Source: Cellulosimicrobium sp. ES-005 (GTDB taxonomy: Bacteria; Actinomycetota; Actinomycetes; Actinomycetales; Cellulomonadaceae). From it: a stretch of DNA of 64,000 bases. Each line of letters opens with the position of its first letter. Position 1 is the stretch's first letter. The notes beneath the pieces are model-generated. The model worked only from the letters and a program-made list of their open reading frames with translations. It was not told the origin of the DNA and ran no database searches. The stretch spans positions 1 through 64,000 of the forward strand of contig NZ_CP159290.1 of the NCBI RefSeq assembly GCF_040448685.1. Direction: 5' to 3'. A program made the translations under genes and the position numbers. Shown here piece by piece: positions 27,042 through 35,141 of this stretch.

Positions 27042-28024
27042 CGGGCTCGACGCCCGACCCGCGGGCCGCGCGCGACGCGACGCCCCCGGGGACGGCGGCG
27101 CTGCTGCTGCGCCCGGTCGGCTACCTCGCGATCGGGCTCGTGTGGACGACGATCGGGCTGTTCGTCCTGGGCCTGTACCTCGCGGTCGCGGCGTACGGGC
27201 TGTTCGAGCCACCCGCGGACCAGGAGCCGTGGGCCGAGCTCGTGGCCTCGCCCGGCGCCGTGCTGGGCCGGCTCGCCGTGGTCGCGCCGATCGTCGTGGT
27301 GCTCGCGGGGCCGGTCGCGTGGTACCTGTCGTGCGCGATCTGGCCGCTCGCCGCGTTGTCCTTCGTGTACGCCGGGCGCGCGCTGCGGCCCGCGTACCGC
27401 GGCGACCGGCTCTCGTTCACGAGCCACGTCGCGCCCGGCACGACGCTCGGCCCGCCCGTGCCGGGTCCGGTCGCGATGTCGCTCCAGCCGCAGCGGCGCA
27501 CGCGGCTCACGGACACCCTCATGCGCTTCTACGCCTGCGGCTGGAACCTCGACTTCCGCGAGTTCTGGCCCGCGGTCCCCGCAGGGATCGCCTGGGTGCT
27601 CGCGAGCACCGGGGCGTCGACGGCGCTGCCGTCCGGCTGGCGGGTCGGGCTCGTCGTGGCCGCGGTCCCGTTCGCGCTCTGGTCCGTCGTCGCGCTCCGC
27701 CGGGCCTGGACGTGGCGGTTCCATCGCGAGCGCGCACGCCTGGCGGCGCGGCGCCGACTCGAGCGGCACGGCGACGAGTACCGGATCGACCCGCGCGTCG
27801 TGCGCACGCGCCCGCAGTCGGCCGAGCACCGGGCCCGCGTCGAGGCGGAGCGGGCGGCGGCGCGCGGTGCGGAGGACCACCTGACGAGCCTGACGAGCGA
27901 CGAGATCGGCGAGCGGCGCGAGGCCGTGCTCCGCGCGCGCCGGGACCGTGAGGCCCGCGAGGCGCGGGAGGCTCGTCAGGCGGCGCGTCGGGGCCGGTCG
28001 GGCGGGACGCCTCCGGACCTCTGA
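27038..28024 (+). CDS. Multi-pass membrane protein with charged tail, function unknown
   Basis: 328 residues, GTG start overlapping the oligopeptidase stop (GTGA). Hydrophobic segments are near residues 28-58 and 78-115 and again at about 185-220. The C-terminal 100 residues are highly charged, rich in Arg/Ala/Glu (REAREAREARQAARRGRSG), probably an extended helix in the cytoplasm. I do not recognise the family. Coupling to ptrB suggests co-expression, but the shared role is unclear. Confidence 0.7.
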   Translation: MTGSTPDPRAARDATPPGTAALLLRPVGYLAIGLVWTTIGLFVLGLYLAVAAYGLFEPPADQEPWAELVASPGAVLGRLAVVAPIVVVLAGPVAWYLSCAIWPLAALSFVYAGRALRPAYRGDRLSFTSHVAPGTTLGPPVPGPVAMSLQPQRRTRLTDTLMRFYACGWNLDFREFWPAVPAGIAWVLASTGASTALPSGWRVGLVVAAVPFALWSVVALRRAWTWRFHRERARLAARRRLERHGDEYRIDPRVVRTRPQSAEHRARVEAERAAARGAEDHLTSLTSDEIGERREAVLRARRDREAREAREARQAARRGRSGGTPPDL

Positions 28025-28070
28025 GGCCGCCGCCCGGCGTCCGGGTGGCGTGCGTGGACGCGGCCCGCGG

Positions 28071-28715
28071 TCAGACGGCCTGCGGGCTGCCGCACTCGGC
28101 GCAGAACCGCGCGCCCGCGGCGTTCTGCGTGCCGCACTCGCGGCACGCGGCGACCTGCGCGAGGCGCTCGCCGCACTCGGGGCAGAACTTGCCGCCTCCG
28201 ACCTTGGCCGAGCACGACGGGCACTGCGTGACGACCGGCGTCCGCAGGTCCGCGCCGCCGACTAGGTCGGTCGTCCGGAGCTGCTCCTGGAGCTGGTAGC
28301 GGCGCGCCTCGGCCTGGAGCTGGGCGAGCTCCTCCGCCTGCTGGGGCGAGCAGCGCACGCACTGCCCGACGGCGTCGTTCCAGCAGACCTCGTGGCACAT
28401 CCAGTCGCCGCAGCCGTGGCACTGGCGGAAGGCGTCGCGCACCTCGCCGACGGCGGCGTCGAGCGCCTTGTCCTTCGCGGACGAGTTGGTCTGCCGGTCG
28501 GCGGCCCACGAACCCGCCGCGTACGACAGGTCGGCCACCTTGCCGCCGAAGAACCGGCCCGCCGCCTGGACGAGACTGCTGCCCTTGGCGACGAGGTCCG
28601 CCTGGTACGCGGACCGGTACCCGTTGCCGCATCGCTCGCACCGGAACTCGAACTGGTAGCCGCCCGCGTTCGACAGGTCGCGGACGTTGTCGGTGAAGGC
28701 GATGGGCGCGCTCAT
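28071..28715 (-). CDS. Zinc-ribbon protein
   Basis: 214 residues with at least four Cys pairs: CERCGNG near residue 26, CHGCGDWMCHEVC and CVRC in the middle (about 97-120), and two tandem zinc ribbons at the end (CPSC...CPECGE and CRECGTQ...CAECGSP). The middle part with CHGCGDWMC resembles an uncharacterised family in which zinc ribbons flank a Gln/Glu-rich helix (AEELAQLQAEARRYQLQEQL). Role unknown. The ATG at 28715 is chosen for the family-like start MSAPIAFTDNVRDLS and a GAGG upstream. A TAGCAT -10 and a palindrome lie about 65-95 bases before it. Confidence 0.75.
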   Translation of the reverse strand: MSAPIAFTDNVRDLSNAGGYQFEFRCERCGNGYRSAYQADLVAKGSSLVQAAGRFFGGKVADLSYAAGSWAADRQTNSSAKDKALDAAVGEVRDAFRQCHGCGDWMCHEVCWNDAVGQCVRCSPQQAEELAQLQAEARRYQLQEQLRTTDLVGGADLRTPVVTQCPSCSAKVGGGKFCPECGERLAQVAACRECGTQNAAGARFCAECGSPQAV

Positions 28716-28779
28716 GGCAGGGACCTCGGCAGGCTCGGGGGGCGGCGTCCCCGCAGGCCAGGCCCGCGGGAGGGGTGCG

Positions 28780-28796
28780 TCATGGGGATCCCATGA
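28780..28796. promoter_or_regulatory. Palindrome over the probable transcription start of the zinc-ribbon gene
   Basis: Arms TCATGGG (28780-28786) and CCCATGA (28790-28796) are separated by three bases. On the minus strand a TAGCAT hexamer at about 28804-28809 would place the transcription start at the palindrome, as for a repressor site. Confidence 0.4.
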
Positions 28797-28866
28797 CCGC
28801 AGCGATGCTACCCACGGACCCTCGTCGCCCGGACGGATCACCCGGGTGAAATCGGGCACCCGGCGG

Positions 28867-29784
28867 TCAGGGGCGGACGAGCCGCAGGGGCGAGTCGGCG
28901 GTGCGGACGGTCACGGTCTGGCCCCAGGAGGCGACGAGCCGGTCGTCCTCCACACCGTCGCCGAACACGACGAGCCGGTCCGACGCGACGGTGAGCGCGA
29001 CGTCCGCGCCGTCCTCTACGACGCCCTCCGTGAGCGTGACGCCCGTCGCCGGCGAGGGCCACGCCTCGCGCACGAACCAGCCGAGCCGGTGCTCGGTGCG
29101 ACCCAGCGCAGGGCGGCCGCCCCGGTCGTGCGCGAGCGACGCCCACCAGCCCGTCGCGCCGGTGCCGGTCGCGACGAGCACGCCCGACGACGACTGCCGC
29201 TCCTCGCCCGCCGCGCACCGCAGCGTGTAGCGCGCGCTCTGGTGGCTCGGGTGCCCGACGAACACCTCGTTGAGCGCGGTGAGGTGTTGCCCGTCGTCGA
29301 GGTCGGCACGGACCATGGTGAGCGCGTCGACGGGCAGGACCGCCGTGGGGTCGGGCGCGCCCGCGGGGGCGTCGTCACCGAGACCGCGGAGGAGGGCCGA
29401 GGCGGCCCCCACCGAGTGCCGCACGAGCACCCCGGGGTTCACCCCGGGCTCGGGATCCACGCCCAGCACGGGCTGCCCGCGCAGGTACTTCGCGACGTTC
29501 GCGACGAGACCGTCCTGCCCCACGACGACCACGACGTCCTCCGGCGCGAGGAGGAACCGCGACAGGTCGGCGCGCTCGACGTCCGCACGCGCCCAGCCCG
29601 CCGGGAGGGCGGTCACGACGGCGTCGCGCGCCGCCGCGAGCGCGTCGTGCCGCGCCTGGACCTCGGCGAGCGACCGACCGCGCGAGCGGAGGAAGAACTC
29701 CGCCTGACCACGGGTCCCGTGCCGGTCCAGCAGGTCGTCGAGCTCCGTGCGCCGGTGCACGACGACGGCGCGTCGCCGCAGCAC
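28867..29784 (-). CDS. NAD-kinase-like protein (ATP-NAD kinase fold)
   Basis: 305 residues. The N-terminal Rossmann-like half has VVVVGQDGLVANVAKYL around residues 85-101, where NAD kinases have GGDG(T), and the C-terminal half has VATGTGATGWW, corresponding to the NADK TPTGSTAY segment. The glycine-rich motif is therefore altered (GQDG), and the phosphate donor or activity may differ. The GTG start lies two bases after the stop of the SPFH gene with AAGG just upstream, so the two are one operon. A link to NAD metabolism is strengthened by the divergent NUDIX regulator. Database relatives may be called sugar kinases. Confidence 0.72.
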   Translation of the reverse strand: MLRRRAVVVHRRTELDDLLDRHGTRGQAEFFLRSRGRSLAEVQARHDALAAARDAVVTALPAGWARADVERADLSRFLLAPEDVVVVVGQDGLVANVAKYLRGQPVLGVDPEPGVNPGVLVRHSVGAASALLRGLGDDAPAGAPDPTAVLPVDALTMVRADLDDGQHLTALNEVFVGHPSHQSARYTLRCAAGEERQSSSGVLVATGTGATGWWASLAHDRGGRPALGRTEHRLGWFVREAWPSPATGVTLTEGVVEDGADVALTVASDRLVVFGDGVEDDRLVASWGQTVTVRTADSPLRLVRP

Positions 29785-29786
29785 CG

Positions 29787-30863
29787 TCAGGCCGCCTTCC
29801 CCGTGGTCCCGGCGCCCGCGGCCGTCCCCGACCGCCCGCCGTCCGGTCCGCCGTCGGGCCCACCGAGCGCGCCGCCCAGCAGCGAGCCCAGCACACCCGT
29901 CAGGAGGTCGGGCGTGACGGTGAGGTTCTGGACGTCGGGGAGCGCGCCGGCCGCCTCGCGGACCGCGAGGGCGAGGAGCGTGCCCGGGCCTGCGCTCGCC
30001 CAGACGTCCATGCGGGCCTGCTCGGCGGCGGCCTCGGCCGCGCCGACGACGCGCACCTGCTCGGCCTGCGCGTCGGTCGCGAGCCGAGCGCGCTCGGCGG
30101 TCGCGCGGGCGTCGACCAGCGCGGCGGCGGCCTTCTCCTCCGCCTCGCGCCGCGCGTTCGCGCCCTCCTGGGCGACGAGGCGCTCGCGGCGGGTCGCGAG
30201 CTCGATCGTACTCGCGAGCTCGTTCTCGGCGATCGCACGCTCGCGCTCGACGGCGAGGGCCCGGCGCTCGTACGTCGCGCGGTCGGCCTCGGCCTGCACG
30301 CGCTCGCGCGCCGGCGTCTGGAGCGCGCGCTCGACGTCCTTCTCGGGGCGGACGGCGAGCACCTGGACGCCGATGACCACGATCCCGGTCGCGGTGAGGC
30401 GCGGGTCGGTGGTCAGCGCGTCGGTGAGGACGTCGCGCACGCGCGGCACGCCGGCCGTGAGGGCGTCGGCGAGGGGCATCGCCGCGAGCGCGTCGGCGGC
30501 GCGGCTCTGCGCGAGCCGGCCGACGATGCTGGTCACCTGGTCCCGGCCCGCGGTGCTCGTCTCGCCGCTGCCCGGGTCGACGGCGAAGTCGAGGCGCTGC
30601 GAGACGGTCACGGGGTCGGTGAACCGGTAGGTGACCCCGGCCTGGACGGTGACGTCCTGGTGGTCGGCGGTCACGGCGTGGAAGAAGACGGGCAGCTCCT
30701 GGTCGTCGACGGGGACCTCCGAGAGGACCGACGTCGTCGGCCGGAACCAGAACGCCTGACCCACGCCCTCGTGCGCGACGCGCCCGCGGCGCAGGTGCAC
30801 GACGTGCCCGGTGGGGCTGCCGAGGAAGTGCCGGGTCCACGGGTAGGTGCGGATAGTCGCCAT
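29787..30863 (-). CDS. SPFH/Band 7 domain protein
   Basis: 358 residues. The SPFH domain spans about residues 15-185 (RRGRVAHEGVGQAFWFRPTT, VQAGVTYRFTDPVTVSQRLDF, VLTDALTTDPRLTATGIVV). A long coiled coil follows (about 185-285; RERVQAEADRATYERRALAVERERA), then a Gly-rich tail. No N-terminal membrane helix is visible, so it would assemble on the membrane surface or in the cytosol. ATG at 30863 is chosen because GGAG lies six bases upstream; the ATG at 30875 is the alternative. It is the first gene of a two-gene operon with the NAD-kinase-like protein. Confidence 0.8.
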   Translation of the reverse strand: MATIRTYPWTRHFLGSPTGHVVHLRRGRVAHEGVGQAFWFRPTTSVLSEVPVDDQELPVFFHAVTADHQDVTVQAGVTYRFTDPVTVSQRLDFAVDPGSGETSTAGRDQVTSIVGRLAQSRAADALAAMPLADALTAGVPRVRDVLTDALTTDPRLTATGIVVIGVQVLAVRPEKDVERALQTPARERVQAEADRATYERRALAVERERAIAENELASTIELATRRERLVAQEGANARREAEEKAAAALVDARATAERARLATDAQAEQVRVVGAAEAAAEQARMDVWASAGPGTLLALAVREAAGALPDVQNLTVTPDLLTGVLGSLLGGALGGPDGGPDGGRSGTAAGAGTTGKAA

Positions 30864-30880
30864 GGTCGTCTCCATCTCTT

Positions 30881-30943
30881 TCTCGTCGTTCTGACGATAA
30901 GGACGCTAGACCTCTCCGATCGTTCTCGTCAACCTGACGCTAA
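30881..30943. promoter_or_regulatory. Two 20-bp operator candidates between SPFH and NUDIX genes
   Basis: The 20-base element TCTCGTC-N3-CTGACG-N-TAA occurs twice in the same orientation, at 30881-30900 and 30924-30943, 43 bases (about four helical turns) apart. Each contains a short inverted repeat (TCGTC..GACGA and CGTCA..TGACG). The pair sits between the starts of the SPFH and NUDIX genes and so could control both. Binding by the NUDIX regulator is inference. Confidence 0.65.
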
Positions 30944-30960
30944 TGTGCGACGATGACCGC

Positions 30961-31863
30961 ATGACCCCGTCCGTCAGCCCGACCCCCGGCGTCCCGCCGA
31001 CCGCCGCGCTGCTGCCCGTCACGGTCGACGTCGTCGCGCTCACGGTCCGCGACGACGCCCTGCACGTGCTGCTCGTCGAGCGCGGCATCGAGCCGTTCCG
31101 CGGCGCGCTCGCGCTCCCGGGCGGGTTCGTGCTGCCGGAGGAGGGGCTCGCCGGGGCGGCCCGGCGCGAGCTCGCGGAGGAGACCGGCGTCCGCCCGCCC
31201 GGCCACCTGGAGCAGCTCCGCACCTACGGGCCGCTCCACCGCGACCCGCGCGGGCCGGTCCTCTCCGTCGCCTACCTCCTGCTCGCCCCCGAGTTCGGCG
31301 TCGTGCACGCCGGGTCCGACGCCGGGGGAGCGGCCTGGCACCCCGTCGCGCCCCTGCTCGCGCAGGCCCCGGCCGGGTCGACGGCGTCGGGCGACCGGGC
31401 GCCGTCGGGCACCGGGCTCGCGTTCGACCACGCGCGGATCCTCGCCGACGGCGTCGAGCGGGCCCGCGCCAAGCTCGAGTACTCGGCCCTCGCGACGGCG
31501 TTCTGCCCGCCCGAGTTCACGGTCGCCGACCTGCGGCGCGTCTACGAGGCGGTCTGGGGCGTGCGGCTCGACCCGCGCAACTTCTCGCGCAAGGCCACGA
31601 CCACCCCGGGCTTCCTCCAGGACACCGGCCGCACGACCTCAGGCGGCACCGGCCGCCCTGCGACCCTCTACCGCGCCGCGCCGAACCCGGGGTCCCTCCC
31701 CACGACCGGCCCCGCGTGGGGAGCGACCCCGGGTTCGGCAGCGGACCCGGACCTCGCGCCCGCCAGCGTGCCCGCCGTCCTCGATCCGCCGCTCATGCGT
31801 CCGCGGCGCTCAGCGGCGGGGCACACGGGGGAGAACTCCCCCTCGACAGCGGCGCACGGCTGA
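30961..31863 (+). CDS. NUDIX hydrolase with C-terminal winged helix (NrtR-like regulator)
   Basis: 300 residues counted from the ATG at 30961; the ATG at 30943 overlaps an operator candidate and is the alternative. A complete Nudix box spans residues 55-77 (GFVLPEE...RRELAEETGV, with RE and EE present). The C-terminal part (KLEYSALATAFCPPEFTVADLRRVYEAVWGV) is the winged-helix half found in NrtR-type regulators, in which the Nudix domain senses ADP-ribose or similar. The last 57 residues are a Pro/Ala/Gly-rich extension encoded by a large hairpin and what follows, and they are probably recent. Its target is likely the divergent SPFH/NAD-kinase-like operon. Confidence 0.85.
   Translation: MTPSVSPTPGVPPTAALLPVTVDVVALTVRDDALHVLLVERGIEPFRGALALPGGFVLPEEGLAGAARRELAEETGVRPPGHLEQLRTYGPLHRDPRGPVLSVAYLLLAPEFGVVHAGSDAGGAAWHPVAPLLAQAPAGSTASGDRAPSGTGLAFDHARILADGVERARAKLEYSALATAFCPPEFTVADLRRVYEAVWGVRLDPRNFSRKATTTPGFLQDTGRTTSGGTGRPATLYRAAPNPGSLPTTGPAWGATPGSAADPDLAPASVPAVLDPPLMRPRRSAAGHTGENSPSTAAHG
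31680..31739. repeat. Large hairpin inside the 3' end of the NUDIX gene
   Basis: Twenty-five-base arms with one mismatch (31680-31704 and 31715-31739) close a ten-base loop. Outer arm sequence GCCGAACCCGGGGTC is shared with the inverted repeat at 9269-9324. It lies within the reading frame, about 120 bases before the stop. Confidence 0.75.
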
Positions 31864-31864
31864 G

Positions 31865-31870
31865 TACGCT
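31865..31870 (+). promoter_or_regulatory. Candidate -10 element (TACGCT)
   Basis: TACGCT ends seven bases before the ATG at 31878; TCGACA lies 16 bases upstream as a possible -35. Confidence 0.5.
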
Positions 31871-31877
31871 CGCGCGC

Positions 31878-33611
31878 ATGTCGACGTACAGCTACTGGCG
31901 CAGCGACCAGGGCAACATGCAGGCCCTCTCGGACGAGCTCGCCGCGCAGGCCGCGATGGCGCGGTCGCGCGAGGCGTCGCTCAACCGGCGGCTGCGCTCG
32001 CTGGAGGGCGACCTGTCCAGTCGGGTCGAGGTGCTCACGCGCCTCGTCAACGCGCTCATCGAGCTCGGCGAGGTGCGCGAGGAGCTCGCGCTGTTCACGC
32101 CCGCCCGACGCGCCCGGGACGCGGCGCGCGCCCTGACGCGTGCCGTCGTGGCGGGCGAGGGCGACGTGTCGCACCTGCGCCGGTCGCCCGACCTCGCCGA
32201 CGTTCCCGGCTACTGGCTCGTCCCCGCGGCGCTCGCCGTCGCCGAGCTGCCCGCGGGTCGGCTCGACCCCGAGGCGGCGCAGGAGGCGCTCCTGCGCGAC
32301 CGCCGTCGGGCCGCGACCTACCTCGTCGCGGTGTGCGCGCTCGTGGGCCGGTCCGACCTCGCGCGCGAGTGGACGCCCTCGGTGCTCGACGCCCCCGTCC
32401 TCCCCGAGGGCGGCTGGGGCAGCGCCGACGGGGAGCCGGAGGCGGCACCGGAGCGCCCCGGCGAGCGGCCGGACGAGGTCCTCGTGTCGGTCTCCGAGCG
32501 GGCGCTGTGGTGCGCGGCGGCCGCGGGGCACCTCGGGGACGACGGCGTCGCGGTCGTCCGCGCGGCGCTCGCCGACCGCGTGGCCCTGCTCGACGACGAC
32601 GCGCACGCCCGCTGGCGCGCCCGGCTCCTCGAGGCCGCGCCCGCGCTCCCCGGGAGCGCGGACGACTGGGGATCGCCCGAAGCCGCCGCGGCCGACGGGT
32701 CCGGGACGCGTCGCCGCACCGCGGCGCCCGACGCCCTGCCGCTGCTGCGGTCCTGGACCGCGTGGTCGCGGGCCGTCGTGGCGGGGGAGGTCGCGCTGCC
32801 GTCGCCGGCGCCCGGGCCGCTCGCGCTCGGGGCGCCGTCGGGCACCACCTCCGGCACGACTGCGGCGCCGAGCGGCGCACCCGCCCCCGGCGCGGCGCTG
32901 CTGCGGGTCGTCGGGTCGCTCGTGAACGAGGGCGCGCCCGTGGAGCGCGGCCTCCTCGAGCGGGCGGAGCTCCTGGCCGACCGCGTGGGCCGCGCGCCCG
33001 AGGACGACGGCCCGGAGTGGGACGCGTCCGCGGGGACGCTCGTCGACCTGCTGGTGGACGACGCGCGCGGCACCGACCCGGGGCTCGTGGCGATCGCGGC
33101 ACCGCTGCTCGTCGACGACCTGCGCGTCGCGAGCCACGCGCGGGCCTCCGAGCTCGCGGCGTCCCCGGCGCCGTCGCGCGTGCTGCGCCTCGCGGGCCGG
33201 ACCGTCACCGTCACGCCGGCCGACGACGGGGCGTCGCCCGCCGCGACGGCGCGGGCGGAGCTCCTCGCGCGCCCCGTCGACGGGGTGTCGTGGGGCGTCG
33301 TCGGCGGGGTCGGGGCGCTCGCGGTGGTGACGCTCGTGCTCGGGATCGTGGTCGCGCCGGCCTGGTACGCGGTGACCGTCGTCGCGGCCGTGGTCGCGGC
33401 GTGGCAGTGGTTCTCGGGCGAGCAGCGCGCGCGGGACCAGCGTGCCGCCGCGCAGGCGAGCGCCGAGCGGTTCGACGCCGAGCTGGCCGAGGCGCGCACC
33501 GCCGTCGCGGCGGAGGCGGAGCGCGCCCGGACGCAGCGCGAGGCGGTCGCGACCGTCGTCGACGACCTCGACGACGCCCTCGCCGACCTGGGCGCGCCGA
33601 CCGTCGCCTGA
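31878..33611 (+). CDS. Uncharacterised coiled-coil membrane protein
   Basis: 577 residues. It starts MSTYSYWRSDQGNMQALSDEL, followed by a helical, Leu-rich N-terminal block with ASLNRRLRSLEGDLSSRVEVL (coiled coil) and ELGEVREELALFTPAR. A long Ala-rich region of mixed helices fills about 80-440. Two membrane helices near residues 475-515 (SWGVVGGVGALAVVTLVLGIVV, AWYAVTVVAAVVAAWQWF) are followed by a second coiled coil with Arg/Glu/Ala heptads to the C-terminus. I do not recognise the family. The gene has its own leaderless-type promoter 14 bases after the NUDIX stop, so it may not be part of that system. Confidence 0.7.
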   Translation: MSTYSYWRSDQGNMQALSDELAAQAAMARSREASLNRRLRSLEGDLSSRVEVLTRLVNALIELGEVREELALFTPARRARDAARALTRAVVAGEGDVSHLRRSPDLADVPGYWLVPAALAVAELPAGRLDPEAAQEALLRDRRRAATYLVAVCALVGRSDLAREWTPSVLDAPVLPEGGWGSADGEPEAAPERPGERPDEVLVSVSERALWCAAAAGHLGDDGVAVVRAALADRVALLDDDAHARWRARLLEAAPALPGSADDWGSPEAAAADGSGTRRRTAAPDALPLLRSWTAWSRAVVAGEVALPSPAPGPLALGAPSGTTSGTTAAPSGAPAPGAALLRVVGSLVNEGAPVERGLLERAELLADRVGRAPEDDGPEWDASAGTLVDLLVDDARGTDPGLVAIAAPLLVDDLRVASHARASELAASPAPSRVLRLAGRTVTVTPADDGASPAATARAELLARPVDGVSWGVVGGVGALAVVTLVLGIVVAPAWYAVTVVAAVVAAWQWFSGEQRARDQRAAAQASAERFDAELAEARTAVAAEAERARTQREAVATVVDDLDDALADLGAPTVA

Positions 33612-33737
33612 CGTCCCGGCCGTCGCCGTGCGTCGCCCTGTGCGGCACCCCGCGGGTCGTCCTCACCAGGGCCGGGCCGCCCGTTCCCGCGGGCCGTCCG
33701 GCCCTGCCCGGCCAGGCCCCGTCCGGCGTTCGAACAC

Positions 33738-33770
33738 CGGCTTCGAACGCCGGATGAACTGTCGGTGAAC
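33738..33770 (-). promoter_or_regulatory. PHO box (three 11-bp direct repeats) before the phosphate transporter
   Basis: On the minus strand three consecutive 11-base units read GTTCACCGACA, GTTCATCCGGC and GTTCGAAGCCG. This matches the GTTCA-type direct repeats recognised by actinobacterial PhoP. They lie 54-86 bases before the pit start codon, so phosphate-starvation control is likely. The rest of the 212-base gap has no gene. Confidence 0.65.
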
Positions 33771-33823
33771 AGTGGCGGAAGAATCCACAGGATGGTCGAG
33801 CGCGCTCCGGGGATGACCCCACC

Positions 33824-35116
33824 ATGGACGACGTGACCGAGACGCTCCTGCTGGTGCTCGTCGTCGTGACCGCACTGGCCTTCGACTTCACCAACGGCTT
33901 CCACGACACGGGCAACGCGATGGCCACCTCCATCGCCACCAAGGCCCTCAAGCCCAAGACCGCCGTCGCCCTCTCCGCCGTCCTCAACATGGTCGGAGCG
34001 TTCCTCTCCCTGGCGGTCGCGGCGACCATCGCGAAGGGTCTGGTCGACGCCGACGTCATCACCCTCGAGGTCGTCCTCGCGGGGCTCGTGGGCGGCATCA
34101 CCTGGAACCTGCTGACCTGGTTGCTCGGCATCCCGTCGAGCTCGTCGCACGCGCTGATCGGCGGCGTCGTCGGCTCGGTGCTCGCGGCCGTGGGGACGCA
34201 GGGCGTCATCTGGAGCGGTGTCGCCGCCAAGGTGCTCATCCCCGCGCTGCTCGCCCCGCTCGTCGCGGTCGGCGTCGCGAGCGTCGGGACCTGGGCCGTC
34301 GCGCGCCTCACGCGCGACGTCCCCGAGGACGTCTCGACCCGGGCGTTCCGCTGGGGCCAGGTCGGCTCGGCGTCGCTCGTCTCGCTCGCGCACGGCACCA
34401 ACGACGCGCAGAAGTCGATGGGCATCATCCTGCTCGCGCTCATCGCGGCGGGCGCCGTCCCGGCGGACTCGGGCGTGCCGTTCTGGGTGATCCTCGCCTG
34501 TGCGTCCTTCATGGCGCTCGGCACGTACCTGGGCGGCTGGCGCATCATCCGCACGCTCGGCAAGGGCCTCGTCGAGATCGACACGCGTCAGGGCATGGCC
34601 GCCGAGACGTCGTCCGCGGCGGTGATCCTCATGTCCGGGCTGTTCGGGTACTCGCTCTCGACGACGCACGTCGCGACCGGCTCGATCCTCGGCTCGGGCG
34701 TCGGGATGCCGGGCGCCACGGTCCGCTGGGGCGTCGCGGGCCGCATGCTCGCCGCGTGGGGCCTGACGCTGCCGGCCGCCGGCCTCGTCGGCGCGGCCTG
34801 CTACGGCATCCAGCACGGGATCGGCGGCGCAGCGGGGACGGTCGTCGTGTTCGCGATCCTCGTCGCGACGTCCGTCGCCATCTGGGTCGCGTCGCGCCGC
34901 AAGCCCGTGGACCACAACAACGTCAACGACGCCTGGGAGGAGGGCGCGGTGGACGCCGGGCTCGAGGCCGAGGTCGTCGAGGCGCGCGAGGCCGCGCTGG
35001 AGCGCCGCCTCGACGCGGCCGACCCGTTCGCCGACGCCGAGCCGCAGGCCGCCGCGCCCGCTGCGGGCGCACCCACCGTGACCCCGACCGCCGCGCGCCA
35101 GCGCGCGAGCGTCTGA
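33824..35116 (+). CDS. pit: Low-affinity inorganic phosphate transporter (PiT family)
   Basis: 430 residues, about ten to twelve membrane helices. The two family signatures are present, one in each half: FDFTNGFHDTGNAMATSIATKAL (about residues 20-42) and SLAHGTNDAQKSMG (about 188-201), together with the IPSSSSHALIGGV and GYSLSTTHVATGS repeats. PiT proteins import metal-phosphate with protons or sodium. The last 60 residues form an acidic Ala-rich cytoplasmic tail. PHO-box repeats precede it. A 92-residue membrane protein follows 26 bases downstream in the same operon. Confidence 0.94.
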   Translation: MDDVTETLLLVLVVVTALAFDFTNGFHDTGNAMATSIATKALKPKTAVALSAVLNMVGAFLSLAVAATIAKGLVDADVITLEVVLAGLVGGITWNLLTWLLGIPSSSSHALIGGVVGSVLAAVGTQGVIWSGVAAKVLIPALLAPLVAVGVASVGTWAVARLTRDVPEDVSTRAFRWGQVGSASLVSLAHGTNDAQKSMGIILLALIAAGAVPADSGVPFWVILACASFMALGTYLGGWRIIRTLGKGLVEIDTRQGMAAETSSAAVILMSGLFGYSLSTTHVATGSILGSGVGMPGATVRWGVAGRMLAAWGLTLPAAGLVGAACYGIQHGIGGAAGTVVVFAILVATSVAIWVASRRKPVDHNNVNDAWEEGAVDAGLEAEVVEAREAALERRLDAADPFADAEPQAAAPAAGAPTVTPTAARQRASV

Positions 35117-35141
35117 CCCCGGCAGCCCGGAGGAGAGAACC

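Noticed and set aside
30943-30960. Upstream ATG of the NUDIX gene as the preferred start
   Set aside because: It overlaps the second operator repeat and adds only six residues before the common start; kept as an alternative.
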